From Streptomyces rishiriensis (GTDB taxonomy: Bacteria > Actinomycetota > Actinomycetes > Streptomycetales > Streptomycetaceae): a DNA stretch of 64,000 nucleotides. The stretch lies in the NCBI RefSeq assembly GCF_030815485.1, contig NZ_JAUSWV010000002.1:1612001-1676000 (forward strand), in the 5' to 3' direction. The position numbers and the translations under genes are program-made. Below are positions 10,440 to 22,065 of this stretch, in pieces (position 1 is the first letter of the stretch; every line of letters starts with the position of its first letter). Under the pieces are notes generated by a model, which did not search any database, was not told where the DNA came from, and worked only from the letters and a program-made list of their open reading frames with translations.

Positions 10440-11255
10440 GTGGTCACCCAGGAACAGCGGAAGCGTCAGCTCGCCCGGGAGAAGTTCTTGCGGCAGCAGC
10501 AGCGGCGCACCTCCGCGCGACGCAGGGCGCGCGTGCGCAACTCGGTGATCGCGTCGGTGCTCGGCGTGATAATCATCGGCAGTCTGGCGCTGTACACGAC
10601 GGGCGTCCTGAAGGACGACGACAAGGCCAACGCGAGCGCGGACACGACGCCGTCCGCGACGCCCAGCGCCGTCAAGGACCCGTGCGAGAAGGCGGCCGCG
10701 GGCTCGGTCAAGACGCAGACCTGGAAGAAGGAGCCGGCGGTCACGATCGACAAGTCGGCCAAGTACACGATGACCCTCGCGACGACGTGCGGGGACATCG
10801 GCATAGCGCTCAAGGCGAAGGCCGCGCCGCACACGGTGAACTCGTTCAGCTTCCTCGCCGGCAAGGGCTACTTCGACCACACCAAGTGCCACCGTCTCAC
10901 CACCAACGGCATCTACGTGCTCCAGTGCGGCGACCCGACGGGCAGCGGCAGCGGCGGTCCCGGCTACACCATCCCGGACGAGAACCTGAAGGACACCAGC
11001 CTCAAGAACAACATCTACCCGGCGGGCACGATCGCGATGGCCAACACCGGTCAGGCGCACACCGGCGGCAGCCAGTTCTTCCTCGTCTACCAGGACAGTC
11101 AGCTGCCGCCGAGCTACACGCCGTTCGGCACGGTGTCGGCCGACGGCATGAAGGTTCTGCAGAAGATCGCCGCCGCGGGTGAGAACACCGGCGCGGGCGA
11201 CGGAGCCCCGAACGCGACGGTCGTGATCAACAAGGCGACGGTCGCGAAATCCTGA
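10440..11255 (+). CDS. Membrane-anchored cyclophilin-type peptidyl-prolyl cis-trans isomerase
   Basis: This 271-residue protein has a basic cytoplasmic N-terminus (QRKRQLAREKFLRQQQRR), one transmembrane anchor (about residues 34-51, VIASVLGVIIIGSLALYT), a Ser/Thr/Ala-rich linker and a cyclophilin domain from about residue 95. It should catalyse prolyl isomerisation outside the membrane and so help exported proteins fold. Cyclophilin-like segments are GDIGIAL, HTVNSFSFLAGKGYFD, GTIAMANTG and GSQFFLVY. The GTG at 10440 follows a strong AGGAGAG sequence. It is divergent from the MBL gene. Confidence 0.93.
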   Translation: MVTQEQRKRQLAREKFLRQQQRRTSARRRARVRNSVIASVLGVIIIGSLALYTTGVLKDDDKANASADTTPSATPSAVKDPCEKAAAGSVKTQTWKKEPAVTIDKSAKYTMTLATTCGDIGIALKAKAAPHTVNSFSFLAGKGYFDHTKCHRLTTNGIYVLQCGDPTGSGSGGPGYTIPDENLKDTSLKNNIYPAGTIAMANTGQAHTGGSQFFLVYQDSQLPPSYTPFGTVSADGMKVLQKIAAAGENTGAGDGAPNATVVINKATVAKS

Positions 11256-11361
11256 CGGCGACCTGCCGACCAAGGGGTGGTCAACTGCGCAATTTCGGTC
11301 GCGCTGGATGCGGACAGGCGCCCCGCCGGTCGCCTATGTTGGCCGTGACGAAACTGTGGAC

Positions 11362-11396
11362 GATGCCCAGGGGCGCTGAAGCCCCTCGGAGGCATC
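11362..11396 (+). promoter_or_regulatory. Nested hairpin upstream of the DUF349 gene
   Basis: An outer 6-bp stem (gatgcc 11362-11367 with ggcatc 11391-11396) encloses an inner 6-bp stem (aggggc 11369-11374 with gcccct 11381-11386). It ends 16 bases before the DUF349 start codon and just before its GGAGGAGG ribosome-binding sequence (11401-11408). It may be a terminator for the isomerase transcript or a structured leader. No U-tract follows. Confidence 0.45.
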
Positions 11397-11412
11397 ATGT
11401 GGAGGAGGCGCT

Positions 11413-12642
11413 GTGAGCAGCGACCCGTGGGGCCGCGTCGACGAGACGGGGACCGTGTACGTGCGTACGGCCGACGGCGAGCAGGTGGTCGGTTCCTGGC
11501 AGGCAGGCTCCCCCGAGGAGGCGCTGGCCTATTTCGAGCGCAAGTACGAGGGCCTGGTTGTCGAGATCGGCCTCCTCGAGAAGCGGGTGAAGACCACCGA
11601 TCTGTCGACGAAGGACGCCCAGGTCGCGATCGACCACATCCGCGAACAGGTCGACGCGCACCACGCGGTCGGTGATCTCCAGGCCCTGCGGGAGCGGCTG
11701 GACAAGCTGGTGGCGACCGTCGAGTCGCGGCGCGAGGAGCGCAAGCAGCAGCGGGCCAAGCAGTCCGACGAGGCCCGCAAGGCCAAGGAGGACCTGGTCA
11801 CCGAGGCGGAGCAGCTGGCGCAGTCGGACCAGTGGCGGGCCGCCGGTGAGCGGCTGCGGTCGCTGGTGGACACCTGGAAGGGTCTGCCGCGTCTCGACCG
11901 CAAGTCGGACGACGAGCTGTGGCACCGGTTCTCGCATGCGCGCTCGGCGTTCTCCAAGCGCCGCAAGGCGCACTTCGCCCAGCTGGACGCGCAGCGCGAG
12001 GAGGCCCGACGGACCAAGGAGCGGCTGGTCACCGAGGCCGAGGCGCTGTCCGGTTCGTCGGACTGGGGTCCGACCGCGGCCCGCTACCGCGAGCTGATGG
12101 CGGAGTGGAAGGCGGCGGGCCGCGCCCAGCGCGAGCACGAGGACGACCTGTGGAACCGCTTCCGCGGCGCCCAGGACGTCTTCTTCGCCGCCCGCAGCTC
12201 GGTGTTCGCCGAGCGGGACGCGGAGCAGACGGAGAACCTGAAGCTCAAGGAGGAGCTGGCCGAGGAGGCCGAGAAGCTCCTGCCGATCGGTGACCTGAAG
12301 GCGGCGCGTGCCGCGTTCCGCTCGATCAACGAGCGCTGGGAGGCCATCGGCCATGTGCCGCGCGACGCCCGGCCGAAGGTCGAGGGCCGGATGCACGCCG
12401 TGGAGCGGGCGATGCAGGAGTCCGAGGAGGCCGAGTGGCGCCGGACGAACCCGGAGGCGCGCGCCCGTGCCGCGGGTCTGACCGGTCAGCTCCAGGCCGC
12501 CGTGGACAAGCTGCGCAGCCAGATCGACCAGGCCCGCGCCCAGGGCAACTCCGCGAAGGCCGACAAGCTGGAGCGTGAGCTGGAGGGCCGCCAGGCGCTG
12601 CTGGACCAGGCTCTGAAGGGTCTCCAGGAGTTCGGCGGCTGA
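11413..12642 (+). CDS. DUF349 repeat protein
   Basis: This 409-residue, highly charged cytoplasmic protein consists of repeated DUF349 helical-bundle units. Each has a recognisable W-x-(A/S)-x-x-R/RF pattern (for example DDELWHRFSHARSAFSKRRK, EDDLWNRFRGAQDVFFAAR). The C-terminus is coiled-coil (VDKLRSQIDQARAQG, LERELEGRQALLDQ). The function is unknown; the domain occurs widely in bacteria. The GTG start at 11413 follows GGAGGAGG. It is convergent with relA and the two share a symmetrical terminator. Confidence 0.92.
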   Translation: MSSDPWGRVDETGTVYVRTADGEQVVGSWQAGSPEEALAYFERKYEGLVVEIGLLEKRVKTTDLSTKDAQVAIDHIREQVDAHHAVGDLQALRERLDKLVATVESRREERKQQRAKQSDEARKAKEDLVTEAEQLAQSDQWRAAGERLRSLVDTWKGLPRLDRKSDDELWHRFSHARSAFSKRRKAHFAQLDAQREEARRTKERLVTEAEALSGSSDWGPTAARYRELMAEWKAAGRAQREHEDDLWNRFRGAQDVFFAARSSVFAERDAEQTENLKLKEELAEEAEKLLPIGDLKAARAAFRSINERWEAIGHVPRDARPKVEGRMHAVERAMQESEEAEWRRTNPEARARAAGLTGQLQAAVDKLRSQIDQARAQGNSAKADKLERELEGRQALLDQALKGLQEFGG

Positions 12643-12678
12643 CGAGAACCGCTTCTCCCGGCCCGTCCGGTCCACGCA

Positions 12679-12709
12679 GAGGCCCCCGTACACCGCGTAC
12701 GGGGGCCTC
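12679..12709. terminator. Bidirectional terminator between DUF349 gene and relA
   Basis: A perfect 13-bp stem (12679-12691 with 12697-12709) with a 5-base loop lies between two convergent genes, 37 bases after one stop and 12 bases after the other. It can serve both strands. Confidence 0.9.
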
Positions 12710-12721
12710 TCCTGTGCTGGG

Positions 12722-15247
<2,526 letters not shown>

Positions 15248-15367
15248 GAGGACTCCTCGTGCGCGATCCGGGTCCCCGGTCAGGCTCCGGAGAACCCATC
15301 GTAGCGATCCTGAGCCCAAGGATCGCCTTCAGGCCGGTGTGAGGGCCGTCAACCGGAGAAACACAAG

Positions 15368-15398
15368 GGGCGGGCTCCGGATTCCTCCGGGCCCGCCC
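15368..15398 (-). terminator. Terminator hairpin downstream of apt
   Basis: An 8-bp GC stem (gggcgggc 15368-15375 with gcccgccc 15391-15398) with additional inner pairing lies 31 bases after the apt stop and upstream of relA on the same strand. Confidence 0.75.
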
Positions 15399-15428
15399 GC
15401 TTGGCGTACGACGATGCCGGCACCGCGC

Positions 15429-15977
15429 TCAGATCGTGAGCAGCGCCTCCAGGGGCGCTCCGCGCAGGGCCGCCTCCAGACGGGGACGGCCGTCGAGGAA
15501 GCCCAGCTCCATCAGGACGGCGACGCCCGCGACCTGGGCGCCCGCTCGGTGGATGAGCTGGATGGACGCCTCGGCGGTGCCGCCGGTGGCGAGGACGTCG
15601 TCGACGATCAGCACACGGTCGTCGGCGGACAGGTCCTCGGCGTGCACCTCGATCTCGGCCGAGCCGTACTCCAGGTCGTAGGCCTGGCCGAGGGTGGCTC
15701 CGGGGAGCTTGCCCGCCTTGCGCACCGGGATGAAGCCGAGGCCGGCCCGGACGGCGACCGGGGCGCCCAGGATGAAGCCCCGGGCCTCCAGGCCGACGAC
15801 CTTGGTGGCGCCGGTGCGGTCCGCGATCGCGGCGAACGCGTCGGTGAGCGCGGTGAAGGCCACCGGGTCCGCCAGGAGCGGGGTGATGTCCTTGAACATC
15901 ACCCCCGGCTCCGGGTAGTCGGCCACGTCACGGATGCGGCTGTGGAGCAGCGCCGTGATGTCGGTCAGCTCGGTCAT
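15429..15977 (-). CDS. apt: Adenine phosphoribosyltransferase
   Basis: The enzyme salvages adenine to AMP using PRPP in the cytoplasm. The 182-residue protein carries the APT signature GVMFKDITPLL, the flexible-loop segment GFIPVRKAGKLPG and the PRPP-binding motif VLIVDDVLATGGT (residues 122-134). The ATG at 15975-15977 overlaps the secF stop by four bases (ATGA), so it is the last gene of the secD-secF-apt unit, an order common in actinobacteria and next to relA. Confidence 0.97.
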   Translation of the reverse strand: MTELTDITALLHSRIRDVADYPEPGVMFKDITPLLADPVAFTALTDAFAAIADRTGATKVVGLEARGFILGAPVAVRAGLGFIPVRKAGKLPGATLGQAYDLEYGSAEIEVHAEDLSADDRVLIVDDVLATGGTAEASIQLIHRAGAQVAGVAVLMELGFLDGRPRLEAALRGAPLEALLTI

Positions 15978-17086
15978 CGGCGCTTCCCCGACGGACGGCC
16001 GCGGCCGCGGCCCCGGGACGCGGGCTGGTTGCGCGGCCCGACGACCGCGGCTTCGGCGTCCTCCGGCTCGTCGCCGTAGATGTCGTCGCCACGGTGCGGC
16101 GCGGGCGCCTCCTCGGCCGACGCCTGGGCGCGCTTGGCCAGGACACGCTTCTTCAGAGCCTTGATCTGCGGCTCGCGTTCCTTGAGGTCGGCGACCAGCG
16201 GCGTGGCGATGAAGATCGAGGAGTACGCGCCGGCCGCGAGGCCGACGAACAGCGACAGCGAGATGTCGTTGAGCGTGCCCGCGCCGAGGAAGCCGCCACC
16301 GATGAACAGCAGTCCCGCCACCGGCAGCAGCGCGACGACCGTGGTGTTGATGGAGCGGACCAGGGTGCCGTTGATCGACCGGTTGGCGATCTCGCTGTAG
16401 GTGAAGCGGGTCTGCTTGGTGAGGTCCTTCGTCTGTTCCTTGAGGGAGTCGAAGACGACGACCGTGTCGTACAGCGAGTAACCGAGGATGGTCAGCAGAC
16501 CGATCACCGTACCGGGCGTGACCTCGAAGCCGACGAGGGCGTAGATGCCGACCGTGATGGTGATGTCGTGGATCAGGGCCACGAGGGCGGCGATGGCCAT
16601 GCGCCACTCGAAGGCGATCGCCAGATAGATCACGACCAGGACCATGAAGATCGCCAGGCCCTGCCAGGCCTTGCTGGCGATCTGTTCGCCCCAGCTGGGA
16701 CCGACCAGTTCGGCGGTGATCGTCTCGGGGTCGGCCTTGAAGTCCGCGGCCAGGTCGTCCTTGATCTGGTTGGACTGCTTGATGTCCATGCCGGCGATCT
16801 GGATGCGCAGCGTGCCGTTGCCCAGCTTCTGCACGACCGCGTCATGGCCGGACGCCGACTTCGCGTACTCCTCGGCCTGGGAGACGGAGACGCTCGTCTT
16901 CTCGGTGGTGAAGACGGCGCCGCCCTGGAAGTCGATGCCCATGTTCAGGCCGCGCACCGCCAGGCCGACGATGGCCGTGATGGTGATCAGGATCGAGATG
17001 CCGTACCAGAGCTTGCGGTGACCGATGAAGTCGTAGCTGATCTCGCCACGGTGCAGCCGGGCGCCGAGGTTACCGAGTTTCGACAT
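15974..17086 (-). CDS. secF: Protein translocase subunit SecF
   Basis: SecF works with SecD, using the proton gradient to help pull proteins through SecYEG. The 370-residue protein has the N-terminal transmembrane helix, the periplasmic domain (GIDFQGGAVFTTEK), and the SecD/SecF-type C-terminal block of five helices with GWRMAIAA-like and VTPGTVIGLLTILGYSLYD (about residues 195-215) motifs, including YDTVVVFD. The C-terminal tail is polar and ends in Arg/Gly-rich sequence. Three bases separate it from secD; it overlaps apt. Confidence 0.97.
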   Translation of the reverse strand: MSKLGNLGARLHRGEISYDFIGHRKLWYGISILITITAIVGLAVRGLNMGIDFQGGAVFTTEKTSVSVSQAEEYAKSASGHDAVVQKLGNGTLRIQIAGMDIKQSNQIKDDLAADFKADPETITAELVGPSWGEQIASKAWQGLAIFMVLVVIYLAIAFEWRMAIAALVALIHDITITVGIYALVGFEVTPGTVIGLLTILGYSLYDTVVVFDSLKEQTKDLTKQTRFTYSEIANRSINGTLVRSINTTVVALLPVAGLLFIGGGFLGAGTLNDISLSLFVGLAAGAYSSIFIATPLVADLKEREPQIKALKKRVLAKRAQASAEEAPAPHRGDDIYGDEPEDAEAAVVGPRNQPASRGRGRGRPSGKRR

Positions 17087-17089
17087 CGC

Positions 17090-18874
17090 TCAGGCCTCCT
17101 TCGTCTCGACGGGGCCGGCGGCGGGGCCACCGGGACGGCGGGTGCGGCGCAGCGGCGGCTGCGCACCCAGGCTCTTCGGGTCGAGGCCGGACCACTTGTG
17201 GCCGCTCGCGAAGAACTTCCGCCGAGCGATGAGCGTCATCAGCGGCTTGGTGAAGAAGAAGACCACGACCACGTCCAGGACGGTGGTCAGGCCCAGCGTG
17301 AACGCGAAGCCCTGGACCTTGCCGACCGTGACGATGAAGAGCACGGCGGCGGCGAGGAACGACACGAAGTCGGAGACCAGGATGGTGCGCCGGGCGCGCG
17401 GCCAGGCCCGCTCGACGGCGGGTCGCAGGGTACGGCCCTCGCGGATCTCGTCCCGGACGCGTTCGAAGTACACGATGAACGAGTCCGCCGTGATGCCGAT
17501 GGCGACGATGGCGCCACAGACGGCGGGCAGGTTCAGCGCGAAACCGATGGCCGGACCGAGCAGCGCCATCAGCACGTAGGTGAGGGCCGCGGAGACCAGG
17601 AGCGACGCGAGCGCGATCATCGCCAGGCCGCGGTAGTAGGCCACCAGGTAGATCACGACCAGCAGGAGGCCGATGGCGCCGGCCAGCAGACCGGCGTGCA
17701 GCTGGTCGCCGCCGAGCGCCGCCGTCACCGTGGTCACGCTCTGCTCCTCGAAGGAGAGCGGGAGCGCACCGTAGGACAGCATGTTGGCGAGGCCCTGGGC
17801 CTCCTCCTGTTCGAAGCTGCCCGAGATCTGGGCCTGGCCGCCGGTGATGGAGGAGCTCACGTACGGGCTGGAGACGACGTTGCCGTCGAGCACGATGCCG
17901 AACTCGTTCTGCGGCTGGGTGTTCTGCGCGAGCTTGCCGGTGATGTCGGCGAACTTCTTGCCACCCTGCTTGGTGAAGGTCATGTTGACCTGCCAGCCGG
18001 CGGCGCCCTGGGTGTCGAAGATGGCCTGGGCCTTGTCGACCTCGGTGCCGTCGACGGCGGCCGGGCCGAGCAGGTACTTGTACCAGACCTTGTCGATCTC
18101 ACCGCAGGCCACGGTGGCGTCCGCGGGCTTGACCCCGTCGCCGGCCGAGGCACGGACCGACTCCTTGGAGCAGTCCAGGGCGGCGTACTTGGCCTGGAGC
18201 GCGGCGTCGTCCGCGGTGACGGCGGCGCCGCCGCTCGCGGAGGCCGACGGGCTGGCGGAGGAGCTCGCCCCGGCGGAGGCCGACGGGGTGGAGTCGGCCT
18301 TCAGCGCGTCGGTGACGGCGCGGCCCTGCGAGGTGGCGGAGGCCGACGGCGAGGACGAGGAGGTCGCCTTCTCACCGGTGCCGGAGGCACTCGCCGAGGG
18401 GCTCGGAGAGGCGCTGGAGGAGCCGCTCGGCGACGCGCTCGAGGACGCGCTCGGCGAGGCGGCGGCGGAGCCGGTGGCCTCCTGGGCCAGGACCGGACGG
18501 AAGTACAGCTTGGCGGTGGTGCCGACCTGCTCCCGGGCCTTCTCCGAGTTGGTGCCCTTGGGGATGTTGACGATGATGTTGTCGTTGCCCTGGGTCTGCA
18601 CCTCCGCCTCGGAGACGCCCAGCCCGTTGACACGGCGGTTCATGATCTCGACCGCGGTGTCCATGTTGGCCTTGTTGATCGCGGATCCCTGGTCCGACTT
18701 CGCCTTCAGCGTGATGCTGGTACCGCCGGCAAGGTCGATGCCGAGACGCGGGGTGGTGTGACCGGAGGCGAACATGCCTGCGGTGAGCCCCACGATGGCG
18801 ATCAGGATCAGGACCAGCGAGCGCCCTGGCTTGCTCTGGGCACTCGCGCTCCGGCCCTTCTTGGGTGCTGCCAC
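17090..18874 (-). CDS. secD: Protein translocase subunit SecD
   Basis: SecD is the partner of SecF in the auxiliary translocase. The 594-residue protein has helix 1 (about residues 19-37), the family motif GIDLAGGTSITLKA (45-58), the periplasmic P1 domain and a C-terminal five-helix block with the typical GITADSFIVYFERVRDE segment. Unusually, P1 carries a long Ser/Ala/Pro low-complexity insert (about residues 134-219) with no resemblance to E. coli SecD. The C-terminus is basic. It begins MAAPKKGRSA at 18874, with yajC 133 bases upstream. Confidence 0.97.
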   Translation of the reverse strand: MAAPKKGRSASAQSKPGRSLVLILIAIVGLTAGMFASGHTTPRLGIDLAGGTSITLKAKSDQGSAINKANMDTAVEIMNRRVNGLGVSEAEVQTQGNDNIIVNIPKGTNSEKAREQVGTTAKLYFRPVLAQEATGSAAASPSASSSASPSGSSSASPSPSASASGTGEKATSSSSPSASATSQGRAVTDALKADSTPSASAGASSSASPSASASGGAAVTADDAALQAKYAALDCSKESVRASAGDGVKPADATVACGEIDKVWYKYLLGPAAVDGTEVDKAQAIFDTQGAAGWQVNMTFTKQGGKKFADITGKLAQNTQPQNEFGIVLDGNVVSSPYVSSSITGGQAQISGSFEQEEAQGLANMLSYGALPLSFEEQSVTTVTAALGGDQLHAGLLAGAIGLLLVVIYLVAYYRGLAMIALASLLVSAALTYVLMALLGPAIGFALNLPAVCGAIVAIGITADSFIVYFERVRDEIREGRTLRPAVERAWPRARRTILVSDFVSFLAAAVLFIVTVGKVQGFAFTLGLTTVLDVVVVFFFTKPLMTLIARRKFFASGHKWSGLDPKSLGAQPPLRRTRRPGGPAAGPVETKEA

Positions 18875-19007
18875 CTTCTCGTACTCCCTCTCGGGCCGCC
18901 TCGCGCCGGGTCAGCGCGGCGGCGGCCAAACATGGTGTCGGGATCCCCTGGCGAGATGCGCGCGCCCCGGTGCGGACGGGTCGGACCCGTGTGCGCCGGG
19001 GACGGTG

Positions 19008-19520
19008 CTACTTCGCGTCGGAGTCGCCGTCGGTCTTCTTCGGCTCTTCGGCGGCCTCGGCCTGGTCGGCGTCGGCGGCCTTCTCCTGCACCTCGTCGGT
19101 CGCGTCCTTCTTGCCGAGGTCGACGGCCTTGTCGTCGGAGGCGGCAGCTTCGTCGACGGGGGCGTCGCTCTCGGCGGACCCGGTGAGGGAGGAGGCGTCG
19201 TCCGGGACGACGTCGGAGTCGGACTTCAGGTCGTGCTCGATGCCGTGGACGATGCGGTTGTACTCGTCGTCGGTGAGGACGGCGCCGATCGAGTTCTTCG
19301 CGAAGAGCAGGTCGACGCCCGGACCGGCGTCGAGGAGGACCGTGTCCTCGTTGACCTCCTTCACCGTCGCGTACATGCCCCCGATGGTGCGGACACCACT
19401 GCCGGGCTGCATGTCGTTTCGCATGGCGGCGGCCGACTGCTGCTTCTTCTTGGCCGACCGGGTCATCAGGAACATGGCCCCGATGAGCACGATGAACGGG
19501 AGGAGGGTCACAGGACTCAC
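19008..19520 (-). CDS. yajC: Preprotein translocase subunit YajC
   Basis: YajC is a small SecDF-associated membrane protein. This 170-residue form has one transmembrane helix at the N-terminus (TLLPFIVLIGAMFLMTR), the family region MQPGSGVRTIGGMYATVKEV, and then a long acidic tail (about residues 105-170, rich in Asp, Glu and Ala) that is much longer than in E. coli YajC. I chose the GTG at 19518-19520, preceded by GGAAG. An upstream extension of the frame is not supported by any ribosome-binding site. The neighbours secD/secF support the call. Confidence 0.94.
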   Translation of the reverse strand: MSPVTLLPFIVLIGAMFLMTRSAKKKQQSAAAMRNDMQPGSGVRTIGGMYATVKEVNEDTVLLDAGPGVDLLFAKNSIGAVLTDDEYNRIVHGIEHDLKSDSDVVPDDASSLTGSAESDAPVDEAAASDDKAVDLGKKDATDEVQEKAADADQAEAAEEPKKTDGDSDAK

Positions 19521-19695
19521 GGGACGGACTTCCTTCGGACGACCGCGATGGTGGAGCGGCCTGTTGGATGGGGGTGGTGTGCTGCCGACAACGGCGGCAT
19601 CGGCGGAGTCTAAGCGAGTCCGCGCGCATGGAACAACGCTCAGCATGGCACCTGGGTTCCTGACCCGGCCAGCACCTGCGCCGCAGCCCTCCGCG

Positions 19696-20754
19696 TCACG
19701 CCCCGAACAGGTCCTGTTGTCCACTTCCCCGGGCGGGGGTGAGGCCGAGGTGCGCCCACGCGGCCGGGGTCGCCACCCGCCCCCGCGGGGTACGGGCGAG
19801 CAGTCCCTCCCGTACCAGGAAGGGCTCGGCGACCTCTTCCACGGTCTCGCGCTCCTCCCCCACCGCCACCGCGAGCGTGGACAGACCGACCGGGCCGCCG
19901 CCGAACAGCTTGAGCAGGGCCTCCAGGACCCCGCGGTCGAGGCGGTCCAGGCCGCGCCCGTCCACCTCGTAGACCTTCAGCGCGGCCTCCGCGATCGCGC
20001 GGGTGATCCTCCCGTCCGCCTTGACCTGCGCGTAGTCGCGTACGCGGCGCAGCAGGCGGTTGGCGATGCGGGGGGTGCCGCGGGAGCGGCCGGCGATCTC
20101 GGCGGCGCCGGCGGTGTCGATCTCCACGTCGAGGAGGTCGGCGGAACGGTGGATGACCCGCTGGAGTTCCGCGGGCTCGTAGAACTCCATGTGCGCCGTG
20201 AAACCGAAGCGGTCGCGCAGCGGTGGCGGCAGCAGGCCCGCGCGCGTGGTGGCGCCGACGAGCGTGAACGGGGGCAGCTCGAGCGGGATGGCGGTGGCGC
20301 CGGGGCCCTTGCCGACGATGACGTCGACGCGGAAGTCCTCCATCGCCATGTACAGCATCTCCTCGGCGGGCCGCGACATCCGGTGGATCTCGTCGAGGAA
20401 GAGGACCTCGCCCTCCTGGAGGGAGGAGAGGATCGCCGCCAGGTCGCCCGCGTGCTGGATGGCGGGGCCGCTGGTGATGCGGATCGGGGCGCCCATCTCG
20501 GCGGCGATGATCATCGAGAGGGTGGTCTTGCCGAGGCCGGGGGCGCCGGAGAGCAGCACGTGGTCGGCGGTGGCGCCACGCGCGCGTGCGGCGCGCAGCA
20601 CGAGGTCGAGCTGTTCGCGGACCTTCTCCTGGCCGATGAACTCGCCCAGGTCCTTGGGGCGCAGGGCGGCCTCGACGGCCTGGTCCTCGCGGTCGGCGAC
20701 CGAGCCGACCAACCGCTCCGGGGCGGCTTCTTCGGTCGTGTCGTCCCAGTTCAC
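19696..20754 (-). CDS. ruvB: Holliday junction branch migration ATPase RuvB
   Basis: RuvB is the hexameric AAA+ motor that drives branch migration with RuvA. The 352-residue protein has the RuvB-specific [14 protein letters not shown] start region, Walker [12 protein letters not shown], Walker [11 protein letters not shown], the sensor [18 protein letters not shown] and a C-terminal winged helix ([13 protein letters not shown]). The ATG is at 20752-20754, nine bases after the ruvA stop. The order ruvC-ruvA-ruvB in transcription is complete. Confidence 0.98.
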   Translation of the reverse strand: MNWDDTTEEAAPERLVGSVADREDQAVEAALRPKDLGEFIGQEKVREQLDLVLRAARARGATADHVLLSGAPGLGKTTLSMIIAAEMGAPIRITSGPAIQHAGDLAAILSSLQEGEVLFLDEIHRMSRPAEEMLYMAMEDFRVDVIVGKGPGATAIPLELPPFTLVGATTRAGLLPPPLRDRFGFTAHMEFYEPAELQRVIHRSADLLDVEIDTAGAAEIAGRSRGTPRIANRLLRRVRDYAQVKADGRITRAIAEAALKVYEVDGRGLDRLDRGVLEALLKLFGGGPVGLSTLAVAVGEERETVEEVAEPFLVREGLLARTPRGRVATPAAWAHLGLTPARGSGQQDLFGA

Positions 20755-20763
20755 TGACGTCTC

Positions 20764-21369
20764 CTAGCGGGCGCGGTTCAGGGTCTGAAGGGCGGCCCTC
20801 AGGAGGTGGCCCACCTGGGGCGCGCCGTCCGCGGCCTCGGCCTGCGGGGTCACGGCGGCAACCGCCTCGTCGGCCTCGCGGGTCGCGTAGCCGAGGCCGA
20901 GCAGGGCGGCGTGCAGCTGGTCGCGCCAGCCGCTGGTGACCGGTGCGCCGACCACGGGGGCGCCGAGCGGCTCGCCCAGGCGGTCCTTCAGTTCCAGCAA
21001 CAGCTTCTGGGCGCCCTTCTTGCCGATGCCCGGCACCGCGACGAGGGCCTTCTCGTCGCCCGTGGCCACCGCGCGACGCAGGGCGTCCGGCGCATGGACG
21101 GCCAGCATGGCCTGGGCGAGCCGGGGGCCCACCCCGCTCGCCGTCTGGAGCAGCTGGAAGACCTGGCGCTCGTCGTCGTCCACGAAGCCGTACAGGGTCA
21201 GCGAGTCCTCGCGCACGACGAGGGAGGTGGCGAGCTTGGCAGGCCGGCCGAGCCGGAGGGTGGACAGCGTGTTCGGCGAGCACTGGACGGCCATGCCCAC
21301 GCCGCCCACCTCGATCACGGCGGTGTCGGGAGCGAGGGCGGCGACGGTGCCGCTGACGAAGGCGATCAT
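20764..21369 (-). CDS. ruvA: Holliday junction DNA helicase subunit RuvA
   Basis: RuvA binds the four-way junction and loads RuvB. The 201-residue protein starts [21 protein letters not shown] (OB domain I), has two helix-hairpin-helix elements ([13 protein letters not shown] and [17 protein letters not shown]) and a C-terminal domain III that contacts RuvB ([13 protein letters not shown]). The ATG at 21367-21369 overlaps the ruvC stop by four bases. Confidence 0.98.
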   Translation of the reverse strand: MIAFVSGTVAALAPDTAVIEVGGVGMAVQCSPNTLSTLRLGRPAKLATSLVVREDSLTLYGFVDDDERQVFQLLQTASGVGPRLAQAMLAVHAPDALRRAVATGDEKALVAVPGIGKKGAQKLLLELKDRLGEPLGAPVVGAPVTSGWRDQLHAALLGLGYATREADEAVAAVTPQAEAADGAPQVGHLLRAALQTLNRAR

Positions 21370-21914
21370 GCCGTACGGCCTTTCGGTGTCGTCTGTGCTG
21401 TGGCCGTGTGCAGGGCGACGGCCTGCTGGAGCCGGTTCTGCGCGGGGCCGCGCCAGATGTGGCAGATGGCGAGCGCGAGGGCGTCGGCGGCGTCGGCGGG
21501 CCTGGGCGGCGCGTCGAGCCGCAGCAGGCGCGTGACCATCGCGCCGATCTGGGCCTTGTCCGCGCGTCCGCTGCCGGTGACGGCGGCCTTGACCTCGCTC
21601 GGGGTGTGCAGGGCGACGGGAATGCCGCGGCGGGCGGCGCACAGCATGGCGACGGCGCTGGCCTGGGCGGTGCCCATGACCGTGCGGACGTTGTGCTGGC
21701 TGAACACCCGCTCCACGGCGACGGATTCGGGGCGGTACTCGTCGAGCCACCGTTCGATGCCCTGCTCGATGCCGACGAGGCGCTGTCCCAACTCGGCGTC
21801 GGCGGGCGTCCGTACGACGCCCACGCCGAGCATGGTGAGCGGTCGGCCCGCGACTCCCTCGACGACACCGACACCGCATCGCGTCAGTCCGGGGTCCACC
21901 CCCAATACCCGCAC
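21366..21914 (-). CDS. ruvC: Crossover junction endodeoxyribonuclease RuvC
   Basis: RuvC is the resolvase that nicks Holliday junctions symmetrically. The 182-residue RNase H-fold protein starts [20 protein letters not shown], which contains the first catalytic Asp (D7). Further motifs are [21 protein letters not shown] (about residues 64-84) with a catalytic Glu and the C-terminal [12 protein letters not shown] segment with the last acidic residues. It is the first gene of the ruvCAB operon. The yebC terminator hairpin lies just upstream. Confidence 0.98.
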   Translation of the reverse strand: MRVLGVDPGLTRCGVGVVEGVAGRPLTMLGVGVVRTPADAELGQRLVGIEQGIERWLDEYRPESVAVERVFSQHNVRTVMGTAQASAVAMLCAARRGIPVALHTPSEVKAAVTGSGRADKAQIGAMVTRLLRLDAPPRPADAADALALAICHIWRGPAQNRLQQAVALHTATAQTTPKGRTA

Positions 21915-22006
21915 GCGCCTTCCCCTCTTCGCGGCCGGACCGCCGCTGCGGTCCGTGGACGGTGATCTCTGACGTTCGCCAGGCTATCCGCTGCCACCGA
22001 CAACGA

Positions 22007-22042
22007 CGTCGGGCCGGTAGGACGTGTCCCACCGGCCCGACG
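22007..22042 (-). terminator. Terminator hairpin downstream of yebC
   Basis: A perfect 12-bp stem (22007-22018 with 22031-22042) with a 12-base loop lies 24 bases after the yebC stop and upstream of ruvC. Confidence 0.85.
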
Positions 22043-22065
22043 GATCCGCTCAGCGCGCGGCGGCG

